64,000 nucleotides of DNA, from assembly GCF_000002865.3 (NCBI RefSeq), contig NW_001865044.1:498022-562021 (forward strand), written 5' to 3'. This DNA is from Monosiga brevicollis MX1 (lineage: Eukaryota; Opisthokonta; Choanoflagellata; Craspedida; Salpingoecidae). Below, in pieces: positions 25,143 through 41,200 of this stretch; the stretch's first letter is position 1, and the number at the start of each line of letters is the position of its first letter. Under the pieces are notes generated by a model that did not search any database, was not told the DNA's origin, and saw nothing but the letters and a program-made list of their open reading frames with translations. The translations under genes and the position numbers were made by a program.

Positions 25143-25299
25143 CGTGTGTGTGTGTGTGTCTCTCTCTCTGGATTACCCTTGTGATCCACGTGTACTGTAA
25201 CCCACAACCGTGCCTCCTCTCTGACTTTATCCGGAGTGGCTGCACTTGTTTTTCTCTCTCTCTCTCTCTGTTTTGTTGTTGTTGTTGTTGTTGTTGTGC

Positions 25300-25335
<36 letters not shown>

Positions 25336-25382
25336 CTCTCGTCTGTGTGTGTGTGTGTGTGTGAGTGAGTGAGTGTGTGTGC
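25143..25382. repeat. compound GT / TC / TTG / TC / TG microsatellite
   Basis: Consecutive simple repeats: GT run, TC run, about eight TTG triplets (25271-25296), a second TC run (25304-25337) and a TG run (25345-25382). It lies upstream of the plus-strand PTB gene and between two head-to-head genes. Confidence 0.93.
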
Positions 25383-25684
25383 TTTGGTCGCCGTCCATCT
25401 CCGGGGTCTCTTCTCCTTGGGCCTTGGGTGCCTTGGGGGGTGTGTTGGGGTTGCCGCAAGATACCAACGCTACGTGCTGGTGAGTCAGAGTGTGAGCGGG
25501 TCGTTGGTAAGTTTTGATCGATCTCGGCGCACCTTGTCGCAAAGTCAGCAGCGAGTACATGGGTACACGATGACCGGGCCCTCGATGATCCCGCTCGTCT
25601 CCCACGTTCGCCTCGTTCTTACTCCACCGCATGTCTCCTTGGACCCTCCTTTTCAAGGCAGCAGTTTGAATCGTCACCGCCATC

Positions 25685-28148
25685 ATGCCCTTTGGTCGCA
25701 AGAGCACCAAGGTGAAAAAGGACAAGGGCAAGAAGAAGAAGGGTGCTGTCGAGCGCGGCGATTTCATGAGCGAACCCACCGTACGAACTGCAGCCGGCGC
25801 CCCTCCCCTTCCCTGCCGCTTGCGTTATTTGCTGTGCTCAGAGTACGTTGGGACTCAACCATTGGCTCTACTGTGATCAACTCTTTTGGGTTCTCGTTTC
25901 GATTATCATCTGGGCTAGGGTGGATGGCTTCATGATCAGCAAGCTCTGAACTTTGGCAAGGGTATCTTCTACTCCTATCCCGTCCGCTATGTGGGCTCGA
26001 TCCAAGTGGTTCAGTCCCTTCGCTCCCTATCCACCCCGGAGAAAACTGCCATCTGCCGGTTTGTACAATGTCACGATCAAGTGCTTTGATCTTTCTTTTT
26101 TCTTGGGGGGCGGGGGCGGGGGGCGTTGAGCGAGACAATTTGATCAAGAACCCTGTTGATCTTCCGCGCCACTTCACCCGTACAATGTCCTGAAAACGCA
26201 GAGAGGCTATCAATCGCACGGGTGAAGCCGCCAAGCTCATCAAGGTCAAGCGCAAAGCCCCACCCCGTGCCAAGGAGTTCCTCGCAGGTACGGTCGGCCA
26301 TTCGCTTTGTGCGTGGGTACCACAACGCCTCATTCAGACTGATGCCCACTGTGATCCCAACCCAACCGCGTAGACACACCGTTCTTGAAGGTCCTGGACC
26401 TTAAAATCAACATCTCTGCCAAGGGCATCGTCACTACCTCAATTCCCAAACGCGAGGTACGCACCTTGGCTAAAACCCCATGCTCAGCTTAATTCTGTGC
26501 CCATGTCCCGAGGCGCACCCACTGATCCAACTCCATGGGTAGATCTTGGCCAATGATCCCATCGCAAAGATCAGCTTTGCTGCTGGTGGTGTTGACAAGA
26601 GCTACTTTTGGTTTACCTACGTGGCCAAAGATCGACGCGACAATCGCTGTACGTGATTGTCTACCTTAGCCCTTGGCACTTGCATTTTGCCTGCCAACAA
26701 GACTGCTTGATTGAGTAGCTTCGGGGGCAGGGTGGTTGGGCACCACGATGGTCATGGCTTGCTGACAAGAGTGTGGTGATTCTGGTTGATATGACTTTTT
26801 TTTTTGAAAAAAACAAAAAAAAAACCTCTGCACACACAGATTGCCACGTCTTTGACGGGGGTGCTCTTGCTGATGATATCTTAGCCACGCTTGGCCAAGT
26901 TTTTTCGCTTTTGGCGGTTAGTCTCAATGCACAAGCCCACTTACTACGTGACCTACCTTAACCTAATCACTCGCCATGTGCCAATCATCAACGCTTGGGC
27001 AACCTGTAAATCGCAGACCAACAACTTGCCCGTCAAGTCGGCACCGCCCTTGCCCCCCAATCACCCTTCTTTGCTGCAAGGAGCTGCTGCGCTGGCCGCG
27101 GCGCCCAAAATGCCGGAAGGTAAGGCACAGCTCATCGCAGCATCCACCGCATGGCTATGATTAGCAGCATGGTGCCCAGGCATCCGGTTCACTCATGTGT
27201 GCATGCATGTATTGTCTTTCTTTCGGCGGCTCAGGGGAAGGTGTGAACATGGTGATTGCTCAAGAAATTCTCCAGTGTGAGTGGTTATGACCTGCCAATA
27301 GTCATACGTCAAATATCAAAGCTCATGGATATCATCTTTGGCTTTTCCATGCCGCGTGTCCTTTGTACCCACTGATGCCATGTTGTCGACACTCCGGCCC
27401 TTTCCTTGGCTCGGTTTGTTCTGATCTGTCCAGACGGCGACGATGAAGAAAACTACGAAGGAATCGAGGATACGGGTGCGGTGAATCCTCTCATGCAGCA
27501 GGAGCTGGCCGCCTCTGGAGAAGCAGCGCCAGCCGCCAAACCTTTGGAGAACTATGAAGAACTCGACGAAGATGCCGGAGCTTTGTCTTATGGTGACATG
27601 GCACCCATTTCACAACCGCACGTGGTCCCTCGCGAACGCACGGCGTCCCAGCCTGCCATCGCCGGCAAGCGCTCGGCACCGCCGCCACCCACCCAGCAGC
27701 CCATGGACGAGTACACGGAAATGAGTGATGCCATTGAGGAAACCGCCTATGGAGGCGCCATCGACGTAAGGATTTATATCTGAGACGTGCATGCTGTTGC
27801 GCTTGCTGCCGCGTGCTCACCTCTTGTGTGCGCCTCGTAGCTCTACGAGCACCTGCAAGGCCCCGCCACAAGCAACGGCGAAAGTCTGGCCAACTTTCTC
27901 AACGTCAAGGCCTTTTCGCGCAACATTTACGGTGATGATGACGAAGACGCCTCGGACGCCATTTATGGCGATGGCACGGTGCGTCTGGCAGATGGCCCTT
28001 CTCAGTTTTTTTTTTTTGTGAGCGCTGCTCATACTCAAGGATATCGGACGCTTTTATTTCTTTATAGGTGGGCTGGTCCTACTTGGATGTCAAGCCTGAA
28101 GCGGATGATACCTATGGAACTCTGGCGGACTTTGCCTCGGGTCTGTAG
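25685..28148 (+). CDS. SHC-type PTB domain protein with a tyrosine-rich tail
   Basis: Probable phosphotyrosine adaptor. It starts MPFGRKSTKVKKDKGKKKK. The PTB domain is spread over several exons: GKGIFYSYPVRYVGSIQVVQ (about 25955-26015), EAINRTGEAAKLIKVK, TPFLKVLDLKINISAKG (about 26380-26430), ILANDPIAKISFAAGG (about 26543-26592), FTYVAKDRRDNR and CHVFDGGALADDILATLGQVF (about 26843-26905). These align along the SHC PTB (RYMGCVEVLQSM, SISFASGG, YVAKDPVNQRACHI, TIGQAF). A proline stretch PPLPPNHP follows. The tail (about 27420-28148) has ten spaced tyrosines, for example ENYEGI, ENYEEL, DEYTEM, NIYGDD, AIYGDG, SYLDV and DTYGTL. No SH2 domain was found before the stop TAG 28146-28148. SHC-family PTB assignment is strong; the adaptor role is inferred. 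Confidence 0.85.
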
Positions 28149-28778
28149 GCCAACTTCTAGTTTGCTCGCTCCCGTTCTACCACCTCAATGACTGCCCACC
28201 CTACTCTTTTGTCATTTTGTTGTTGTGTAAATTCCCCTTCTTTTCCGAGTCTTGTTGGCCCAGGCCGTGCTGTTTGCTGATGGTTTAATCGTCTTGTGAT
28301 AAAAGAGTCCAAATTGTGCTATCAAATGAGGTGTCTTGCCGTTCCAGAAGGGCTTTGGAGCAAACCGCCAGCAGCCCACGAACATGACAGGCAAAAAGAT
28401 GCTTGCCGAGCACAACAACGGCAAGCAGTTGACGAATACACGAGTCGGATACATAACCAAACAAAACGAGAGATCCCAATGTTTCCAGTACGGGTGTAAG
28501 GGAAAGACAGCCAGCAGGTGTGGTCAGCAAACAAAAAGCTCTGAAAGTGGTACCACCTGTGCTGCTGTGTTCAAAAAACAAAACAAAAGAAACAAAACAA
28601 AACAGGAAGAGAAAAACAACACAAAACCAAAAGCGAGGCAGAATTCTTTGGTCACGGAGGCAAGACGAATCTTGGCTCCAGCCTCGGCGGAAAGACACGC
28701 CGTCTGACAGGTCTCTCGTCCGGCAGGTTGTGAAGCGTGCGAGGCGTGGAAGTAGCGGGGTCCAAGGTCGCTTGTGAC
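28149..28778. other. convergent 3' region, no supported gene
   Basis: 630 bases between the stop codons of the PTB and LIM genes. An A-rich stretch (about 28565-28640) is present. Presumed 3' untranslated sequences of both genes. Confidence 0.55.
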
Positions 28779-32764
<3,986 letters not shown>

Positions 32765-34890
32765 TTAGCCCAGACCCTCCAATTCATCATCTGCTTGAGT
32801 TTGGACAATGTGTCGGCGACGGTGGCGCGAGTTCTTGGTCGGCACCGGCTTGGGGGAGGACGGGGCATCCAAAGGTGAGGCCGGCGCGGCTTCTTCCTCC
32901 TCTTCCACCACCTGAGCGGTTCGGCGGCAATCGCGGCAGGCAGCGGCATCTGCTGCCGTGCGCTGAATCCACGGCTTTGCATTTTCTGAACGAATACTGC
33001 TGGCGGCGACGGGCGTAGACCAGGCGGGCGACTCGTCCGAGGTGAGCGGGCTTGCCCCCGAAGGCGGCGAGGTTGTGGGCGAGAAGGTCTGCATGTTAAT
33101 GCCCGTGAGGAGGTCATCAATACGAGGCAGACGGTTGTTGCCATTGGCCGAGGATGAGCCCGAGTTTGAGGGAATGGCATCAGCCGACGTGTCGTAGGAT
33201 GGGTAGCACACGTCGTCATCGGGCGATAGCTGGGCCAAATGTGTTCCCGAGCCATGCGGAGGCGAGCCCGTGCGGTATAGGTTGTGCATGCTTGAGCTGG
33301 TCGAGACAGAATGCGACGAGAGGCTGGGAGAGCTGCTGCGTCCCGAGGGATAGAGGTTGCGCAGAGCGGGCAGCGGCTCGGACGTCACAGCAACCCGGGC
33401 AATCGCCTCGCAGAGATCATCCAGGACGGGAAAGTCGCCAAAGTGCTGTTGACGATGCTCCAGCACAATCTCGCCGCCCTGACCCACCACAAAGGTAGCA
33501 CCAAGCTGCATGCCATCGTCGTCGCGAAAGTCGCCCAAGGGCACGTCTTTGGCAATTTTCAATGAACGCGCTACACGCCGATCGGTGAGAAGCGCTGCCA
33601 TGCCACGAAACTATAATAGCACAACAAGACAAGCATGGTCATCAATGAGGGGGCGGGGGCGGTGCAAGACGATGGGCGCGGGCGAGTTTAGACGGGAAGG
33701 GGAAAGGAGGGGAAGGAAGACCCGGAGCGAGCGGGGCCCAAGGTCGCGAGTGGACGTACAAAGCCAAGGTTGGGCAGTCCAAGCTTGCGGTAAGAAGCCC
33801 GGGTAAGGTCGACGTAGATATCACCGTCAAAGAAGCGACCATCCACAAAGGCTTGGAGTCCATAGGCTTCGTAGCCCACGGCTACCAGGCGCACGCCGGC
33901 GGCGTCGGCGAGGGGTTTGAGGCGGCTCAGCTGGAGAGCACCCCAACGACAAAGGCGGCAGCCAAAACGGCGGAAGAAGCCCACAATGACAGGGCCATCT
34001 TGCCACAAGGATTCAAAGTCGACGTAGTCGCCCGAGATGACGTCTTGCACTTGCAAACTGCCAATGGAGGACAACGAGCCGTTTTCAGTGCCCTCCACAG
34101 TGGGCGGGCTCATGGCGGGTTTGTCTGAGCGGGCAGGGTCCGTTTGTTTGTTGCGTTGTTGGTGATCAGAGTAGATCCAGCTCGCCAGCGGGCCTGCTTC
34201 GGACAGGTCGGTGCCCGAGTAGTGGTGGCTGTCAAAGGCACTCTGGCGAAGTTGTTCACGATACGGAAACGACTCGAAATCTTCAGCGTCGTCGTCGTTG
34301 TCCTGGCTGGTGAGTTGATGACGGCGTCCGGGTCGACCAGGCGCGATGGAGCCCCCCGTCGAGCTCGGGGAAAGACAAACGCTACTGCCACAAGCGTCGC
34401 TATCGCAGCAGCTGCTACCGTCAATGTCGCGAGCACGGGATTGGTTGCCTGCGGCTGCGATGAGTCCCGGAAAGACAGTTACGTCAGGGTCTGAGTCGAC
34501 AACGTCAGAGGGAGTCTTGGCCAGCGGTGAGCTGGGGGAGGTGGGGCCGGGAGTAAAGGCCGTGCGGAGAAGCGATCGTTGAAGCAAATGCACAGCCCCG
34601 CGGGAGGCGGAGGCATGCACAGAGGCCCGAGACAAGACGTCTGGTGGCCGCGACAAGCTAGCAGGACGTGGCTTGGTGGTGGTAGTGGCGGGCACCGACA
34701 TGGAAGCCGTCGGAGCAAAAGTTTGGTGGGATGGAGAGTCTTCTGGAGGGCCCGCAAGGTTTGAAGATGTGATCGAGAAGCTTGGAAAAGTTCTCCTCGG
34801 GGATTCCCGAACGGCAGCGAGGTGGGACGAGGCTGCCTGGTTGTGGCCGGCAAATGCCGCCATGTTCGAGAGTCGTGTGGCGAGTTTCAA
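32765..34890 (-). CDS. PRXL2-like thioredoxin-fold protein with long disordered flanks
   Basis: Two large exons. Start is either 34890 (MKLATRLSNM) or the in-frame Met at 34863 (MAAFAGHNQ). About 270 residues of Ser/Pro/Thr-rich sequence precede a redox domain. The domain runs VIVGFFRRFGCRLCRWGAL (about 33940-33995), VRLVAVGYEAYGLQAFVDG, FFDGDIYVDLTRASYRKLG and, across the intron (about 33605-33760), LGATFVVGQGGEIVLEHRQQHFGD. This follows the AhpC/TSA-like PRXL2 (FAM213) family, where human sequences read VFVVGSGKQGILLEHREKEFGD. The CRLC pair sits where the family has a CXXC-type redox motif. About 190 further low-complexity residues end with DELEGLG at 32765-32767. Domain identity is strong; PRXL2 proteins are normally only about 200 residues, so the extended flanks are unusual. 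Confidence 0.82.
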
Positions 34891-35130
34891 TCAGGAACCG
34901 TGCACGATCGAGAGAGAGAGAGAGAGAGTGTGTGTGTGTGTGGGAGGGGGATCAAGGGAGTGTGCATGGGTTGTGGGGGGGGAGCGAATGATATCATCAA
35001 GTGGGGCTGGGCAAGGGTTTGCCTGTGGGGAGTCTTCGTGTCTTTTCAAGTTGTCGGGTCCAAGAAGTTTTTCAGACCGAGTGTTGCAAGAATCTGCCCA
35101 TGTTCCTTTTCTTCTTCTTCTTCTTCCTTG

Positions 35131-35171
<41 letters not shown>

Positions 35172-36034
35172 TGATGAGCACTGTTAGGGAGAAGGGACAA
35201 AAGGAATGACAAGCACACTCTGACGCACTGCGAACACATGAAAGAAACTTGGCAAGGGATGACAAGATGTGGAGCGGGAGAGTGTTCAGGAGCTGCAAAT
35301 CTGGCCATCGGACGTTGGCATGAGACGAGATGGGATGCTTATCGCAGGGGTCGCAAGACCGCAATGACATCATCATTGCGGTCGGTTGTGCCCACCCCAT
35401 CGTTATTAAATTGAACCTTCTGGTGGAGTTGGACTGATAATTCTGATTAATCATTCATCGTTGATGCTACCTTGGTGCCGTCGGCACATCACCAGAATCT
35501 CGGTACGCATGCCCATGGCGCACTGCCCTTTTCTGTCCCTGCCTTGACCCTGGTCTTTCGTTGGAAAGGGACACCAAGATCAAGCTTAAGTCGTTTGGGC
35601 GTTCATGAAACAGTTTAGGAAGACTCTTGAAGCATGGTGCTATTGAGCTTGCTGACAAAAATGAGCTCCAAAGTGGAACACAGTGTCAAGATTGTTCGTG
35701 ACGATACTTGCAACACGTCATTTTGAATTGTTTTAACAGGGTTTTTACCAAGGATGCCTCTTTGCTGTCATAATGACACCTGTCATCCACCTGTCAATCT
35801 GACATATGAGGTCAAGGATGCTTGGACCACATCACAAGACCGAACAAGATATTGTTCTCACCTCCAAGAGCGAGCTCAGGGAGGGAAAGCGGGCAGCGCT
35901 TCAGGCGGCATTTCAGGCGAGAGAATGACAACCTCACTGGTCAATTATTGATTACAACAATACCACAAACAACAATGACACGTCCTGCTTGTCGCGACTA
36001 CAGCCGAGCAAACACACGCGTTGGTTCAGCGCCT
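34891..36034. other. intergenic region with GA, GT and TG tracts
   Basis: 5' flank of the PRXL2-like gene and 3' flank of VPS28. GA then GT runs (34911-34942) lie just upstream of the start. A TG microsatellite lies at 35133-35170. No coding exon was recognised between 35200 and 36034. Confidence 0.6.
35133..35170. repeat. (TG)n microsatellite
   Basis: About 18 TG units preceded by a TTC run (35108-35125), in the 5' flank of the PRXL2-like gene. Confidence 0.95.
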
Positions 36035-37702
36035 CTAGTTATCCCAAATTTGCCGCTTGTACGCATCATACGCCATGTCAAAGTCCATGAGCGCTTCACG
36101 GATTTGCTCCTGCACCAAACCAGCCGCATCGGGCGCCCGAGTGAGCATGACAACCTTTAGGGGACTCCCTGAAGAAGCGTCCGACGCAACGAGACCCAAG
36201 CCCACATACCGGGCTAAGGGCATCAGTGGCTTTCATGGCGCTCAGTACCTCCAACCTGGTGCAGGAAGGCAGTTCAGCTTGAACGGGCATGCAAATCGCA
36301 ACGACTAAAGCCTCGCTGCTCCAGGAACGGCATGGCGCGACGACATACCACTTGAGAACATTGCGTTTGGAGATGTGATCCGGCGACAAGTCATCCAGCT
36401 TGTTGAGCTGATCCATCAGCCCAGACACCTCATTGTGCAGCTATCCAGCACATAAAGACCCGGGTTCTGAGGCAAGAGCCAGACCAGCACGGGCCCGAGA
36501 CAGCCAGCGAAGGAGAAGGCGGCAGCGAACAGCCGGGACAAAGCAGGCTACCTTGTCCACATCGCCAATATCCATGGAAAAGGTATCTGTGATGCTAATG
36601 AAATGCTGGTGGCCCCCGCAACCCATGGTGGATTTGAATGAGGCATGTGAAGCCGGAAAAGCTGGAAGATGTCTTTGCGCGGGTGCTGAACAAGCGCTTG
36701 GCTCGAAGACGAAATGTAAAAGGAAACAAGAATACCTCGGTGGCGGCCATAACGTGTCGACTGCGCTTGACATGGTCTGCTGAAGGTCCACTGCCAAATT
36801 CTGTTGTGGCTGGCACGCCGACTCGAATGCGTTGCAAAGCGGCGGGACATTCCAACTTTGACAGCCACAGCCACCCACGCCCAAATGCCAAACAAATGAG
36901 CCGAGCCCGTGCAGGATTTGAGAGCCTGCCTAGGTTTTTTTTGCTTTTGCTTTTGCTTTTTTTTTTCCCCCATGAGCGCGATGCCGCAGGCCCTTGAGGA
37001 CCCAAACTTACTCGGTATGTTGCAGCAAAGGCCGGAATGTCATTGGCCACATCCGAGGGCAGTAGATTGCGGCAGGCCTATGCAGCATCCGCCGATTCCA
37101 ACACATCAGGAAACGTTGCGCCCGCGGTCCAAGACGGCGTGACGCGGCCATGGTACATCAGCTCAGTGACTCGTCACGAACCTTGAAGCGCGTGAGAAGC
37201 TTTTTGCACGTCTCGGTGTACTCAGCCTCGCCGATGTTGTCATGTACGTAGGCGCGTTCAATATGTTCCAGCGTGAGTAAGATTTCATAAACAGCCGCCA
37301 GATTGTCGAATCTACGCGCGCAAGTTGGCAGTGTTGTGAGCGTGCGCACAAGCTCCTGGATCGACTGGCAGGGCGCGCCCCGGTCACCGCCCCGTGCACA
37401 CACGCGCGCCATCCACGTTCGGCACGCATCTTGGTTTCACGTTGTGTGGGGCGAGTCTTCACGCTCAGAGGTAACCAGCAAGATCTGGCCAGGGGCCGCC
37501 ACTCACTTTTCTCGTTCCGCCGAGCTACGACACAGCTTCACCTCCTGTCACAAAGCCATGGTCGCGAAAGCGTGGGGATATGAGGTTGTGAACCAGGGAT
37601 TGATGGATGACGGCGCATGCTCGCCAGAAACCCTGGCGTCTACCTCACCTGAAGCAGATGTTCGGGGATGGGCTGCTGCTGGCTTGCAAACCCGGCCGCC
37701 AT
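36035..37702 (-). CDS. VPS28: ESCRT-I subunit VPS28
   Basis: Core subunit of ESCRT-I, which sorts ubiquitinated cargo into multivesicular bodies. The minus-strand ATG at 37702 gives MAAGFASQQQPIPEHLLQ and joins in phase 0 to EVKLCRSSAEREK (about 37490-37530), matching the EVKLYKNAREREK opening of the animal protein. Next are FDNLAAVYEILLTLEHIERAY and YTETCKKLLTRFK (about 37175-37310), the N-terminal coiled core. The next blocks are DVANDIPAFAATYRV (about 37005-37050), ISITDTFSMDIGDVDK (about 36553-36600) and VSGLMDQLNKLDDLSPDHISKR (about 36365-36430). The C-terminal four-helix domain finishes IREALMDFDMAYDAYKRQI and stops at 36035-36037. All family blocks are in order and about 220 residues are expected. 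About six exons. Identity is secure, exact junctions less so. Confidence 0.9.
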
Positions 37703-38223
37703 GTTTGCAGGGCCCGGGCTGGGAATGTGTTTTCAAGGGCCCCTGACAAAGAATGTGTGCAAACCCTAACTGTCCAAAACCCGTCAACCCAAAATTAAAG
37801 CAGACAGCTAGCTTTTGCCCGTGTCACGTCCTGCGAGCAAGCTCTTCCAGTCTATCGATCGTGACGAACGTCTTCCCGAAAAAAAAAAGAGGAAGTGAGC
37901 GAGAGCCGAAAAGAGAGAGAGAGAGAGGCGTTGCGTATGCACGAAGACAAGACTTACAGTATTTTTTTGTCTGACAAACTTGTCAGACAAAGTATGACTG
38001 GCATATGCACAGACATCTCATGAGAACGGCGGACTCGCGGCACGAGAACAGTGCTTTTCTCAAAAGGCTCATTCGGAGATGGGCCGCAGATTCTTTCTTG
38101 TGAGTGGGCCACTGATCAGTTTTGATTTGAAGCGTGAAGAGGGGATTTTTGTTTCAAACGACTGGCGGCTTTTGGCGCACCGGACCCAGCTGTTGGACCG
38201 GGGTGGCCTGAGCTCAGCCGGCG
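37703..38223. promoter_or_regulatory. shared divergent promoter region VPS28 / giant NO VEIN-like gene
   Basis: 520 bases between two head-to-head starts. A GA run (37912-37927) gives a CT run on the VPS28 sense strand. An imperfect inverted repeat TTTGTCTGACAAACTTGTCAGACAAA is visible at about 37966-37992 (arms TTTGTCTGACA and TGTCAGACAAA), which could be an operator-like or hairpin element. Promoter role is inferred only from position. Confidence 0.45.
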
Positions 38224-41200
38224 ATGTGGCATGAGAGCTCGGCCGGCAAGATGTGGAATGAGGGCTCAGCCCCGTTCACTGCTTTTACTTCCATGCCAGT
38301 CTTCCGTCCTGACAGCGGCGCCCTTGCTCCCGGAATGCCAACGGCGGCGCAAGCCGGTCCCTCTGCTACCGTAACACCGGGGCCCGCTTCCACGCCTGCT
38401 GTAGCTGTGGCTGCAGCGCCTGCAACCGTCAAGAACAAGCTCTCCAAAAAAGCCCAAAAAAAAGCCAATTTGCAGGCTCAAAACGCAGCCAAGAACGCGT
38501 CCAAGCAGAAAGCAAAACTTCAAAGCGACAAGGTGGCAACAAAGCAAGCCAAGAAGCAAGCCAAAAAGCAAATCGAGAAGCCAGCCGAGAAGCCAGCCGA
38601 GACGCCAGCCGAGGCGCCAGCCGAGAATAAGACCAAGCAGCAAGCCAAGCAGCAAGCTAAGCAGCAAGCCAAGCAGCAAGCTAAGCAGCAAGCTAAGCAG
38701 CAAGCCAAGCAGCAAGCCAAGCAGCAAGCAAAGCAGCAAGCAAAGCAGCAAGCCGAGACAGCTTTAAAGCAAACCGAAAAGCAAGCTGAGACACTAGCCA
38801 AGAAGCAAGCCGAGACACTAGCCAAGAAGCAAGCCGAGACACTAGCTGAGACGCAAGCCGAGAAGCAAGCCGAGAAGCAAGCCAGAAGGAAAGCCAAGAA
38901 GCAAGCCAAAGCCGTCGCCAAAGCTGCCCAAGCTTCTGGCAAAGGCATTCCCGCCGAAGCAAGGACCGACAACAAGGTCGATGCCGAGGCGGAAAAAGAT
39001 GCTGATGCCATCGCTTCAGCCAAGCCTACGCACAAATCGCGAGGTTCAACCCAGGGAACAGCAACGCGAGACGTTGACTCGTTGCCAACCGAAGCTCAGA
39101 GCAAAACAAAAGCTCAGCCCGAAGAACAAGGGTCCTTGCAAGTTGAAATCACTGCTCAGATTTCAGATCACCGTGAAATCAATGCTGAGAGCAAGAAAAA
39201 CCCCAAGGCAGAGTCTCAAGCAGCTGATAGTCAGCGTGAGGCTCAAAGCAATGAAACGGCCCAAAACGCAGATGTGGCTACAGCAGGTGCGCAGTCGGCC
39301 ACCACGCATGAAACGGTTGATCCTATACTAGATCCTATCCACGATGAATTTTTGCAGTATCGTATGGCCGTCCTCGAGCGCCTGGTAGGTCGCCGGCCTG
39401 TACCGCTTCGTCCAACGCTCTCGCCTCCAGAGCCGTTGTTGACCCTCTCAGTTCTGTGCACCATCTTTTTAGAAAGCAGACGTCGCCAATAGTGTTCTGC
39501 AAAATACTCGACCGGTGTGGGCACCGCTGGTTCATGTGATGCACAGCTTTCTCGATGAGAAAAAGCTTTGGCACGACAAGTCTGCCCGAACCAGCATTTT
39601 TGATCTTGGGCGAGCGCATCAGAATGATTTACGTGAATGGTCGTCTTATCTCACGGCCATGGCTCGTTCCATGTCCTTCTTCGTCACGCTTGGCGACCTT
39701 GTGGATAATTTTCTTCATGCTCACAAATACACGGGCTACACGCTCGAGGACCTCGCGTTGCCCGAGCCAATGTATCACCCAGATATCATCCGGTCCTTTT
39801 ACCTCGATCACGAACGCGGCCAGAGATTTTTTCACAAGGTGCATTCAGATGCTTGCTTCCCAAGGAAGTGTGGTTTGGGAATAGCAAGTCGCGTCACCTT
39901 CAGTTGTCATGTGGCGGAGCGTGCCTTTTTCTCGGATGAAGATTACCCTGACTCTGTTCTCGTTGGATGTGGGTTCTCATGCAATAGGACGCACTGTCTC
40001 TCAAAATAACGGATATCGTAGACTTTCTCACAATACCCGAGCGTATCGCACCAAGTACAGACGAGGCCGATGAGCGCAACTGGGTGCAGGTGGTGCGTGC
40101 AGTACCCCTTGCGATCCTCTTCCAGTCGCGAACAAGGACACAGCTCCCCAGATAAATGTGCAAAGGCAGTTCTTCAACTCACGCTGATATGCACGCAGAG
40201 CTTGCAAAAAATGATCAATCAAGTCCTCAATTTGCAACTCACCGAGGAAGATGAGCGTCAACTGGACGTTCGTGACTACGGCGTTTTTGTCGTCACGCGG
40301 CATAGCGGGCAATTGTGGCATCTCGCCCCGCGCGCCGCCATGCGCTTGCGGTGCGAGTCCTTGCATGCTCGCACCCTCGGGCGCCCATCCACATGTGTAC
40401 GCCGCATTCATGACCTCTCCTGATTATGCTTCTAGGCACCTCCATGGCCAAGCTGCCCGTGGAATTTGGACGGTGAGCAGTCGTCGAAGCTGGATGAGCC
40501 ATCTGCAATTTTTGTTGCCCTCAAAGGCGTGCATCGACGATCGCTGGCAACGACGACTGGAGAAAAAACTGGCTACAAACTCTCCAGAATTTAGCAGGCA
40601 GGCGGCCTCGGCTCTCTGTGCTGCCATGGCCGTGCTCAATGAAGCTGCCAAGAAGACGGAGGCCTGTCCGCTGCCTGTAGCCGTGCTACTCAGGGACAGC
40701 GCAGCCATTGAGGTCGACTTTTATCGATCGCTTTCAACCCTTTTGGATGCGGCACGTATGGCACAGAGTGACCACACAGCCTGGAGTGAACGGTCGGATG
40801 AGGACCTACAACAACTCTTTCCTGCTTTATCGACCACTCCATTGATTTTGAGTTCATTGCGTCGCTTCTTGGCCGCACCATCAATCAGTGCCCTGCTTTG
40901 CGTGGTGCATCCCATCTACCAGCAGCTTCTGCTTTGCAACATGCCATCTGTCATCTCCGACATCAGCGGCAATGGCTCAGCCGAGGCTATTGACGACCAT
41001 GGCTCAGCCGAGGCTAATGACGACCATGACTCAGCCTTTTCCATGGCGGTGACTGGGGATGCCCCAGACGGCACAGCCACAGCTGCAAGTGTTGACAACG
41101 GCGAAAAGAACCCCACCGACGAGCTCGGAACTAGCGAAACGCAGCCGGCGCAATCTGAGAGGGTTACCTCAAACCAGGGGCCTCCAGCAGGCTTGCCTTC

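Noticed and set aside
39629-40411. Minus-strand frames opposite the giant gene
   Set aside because: The plus-strand exons join in phase at both sides; the minus frames lack domain or splice support.
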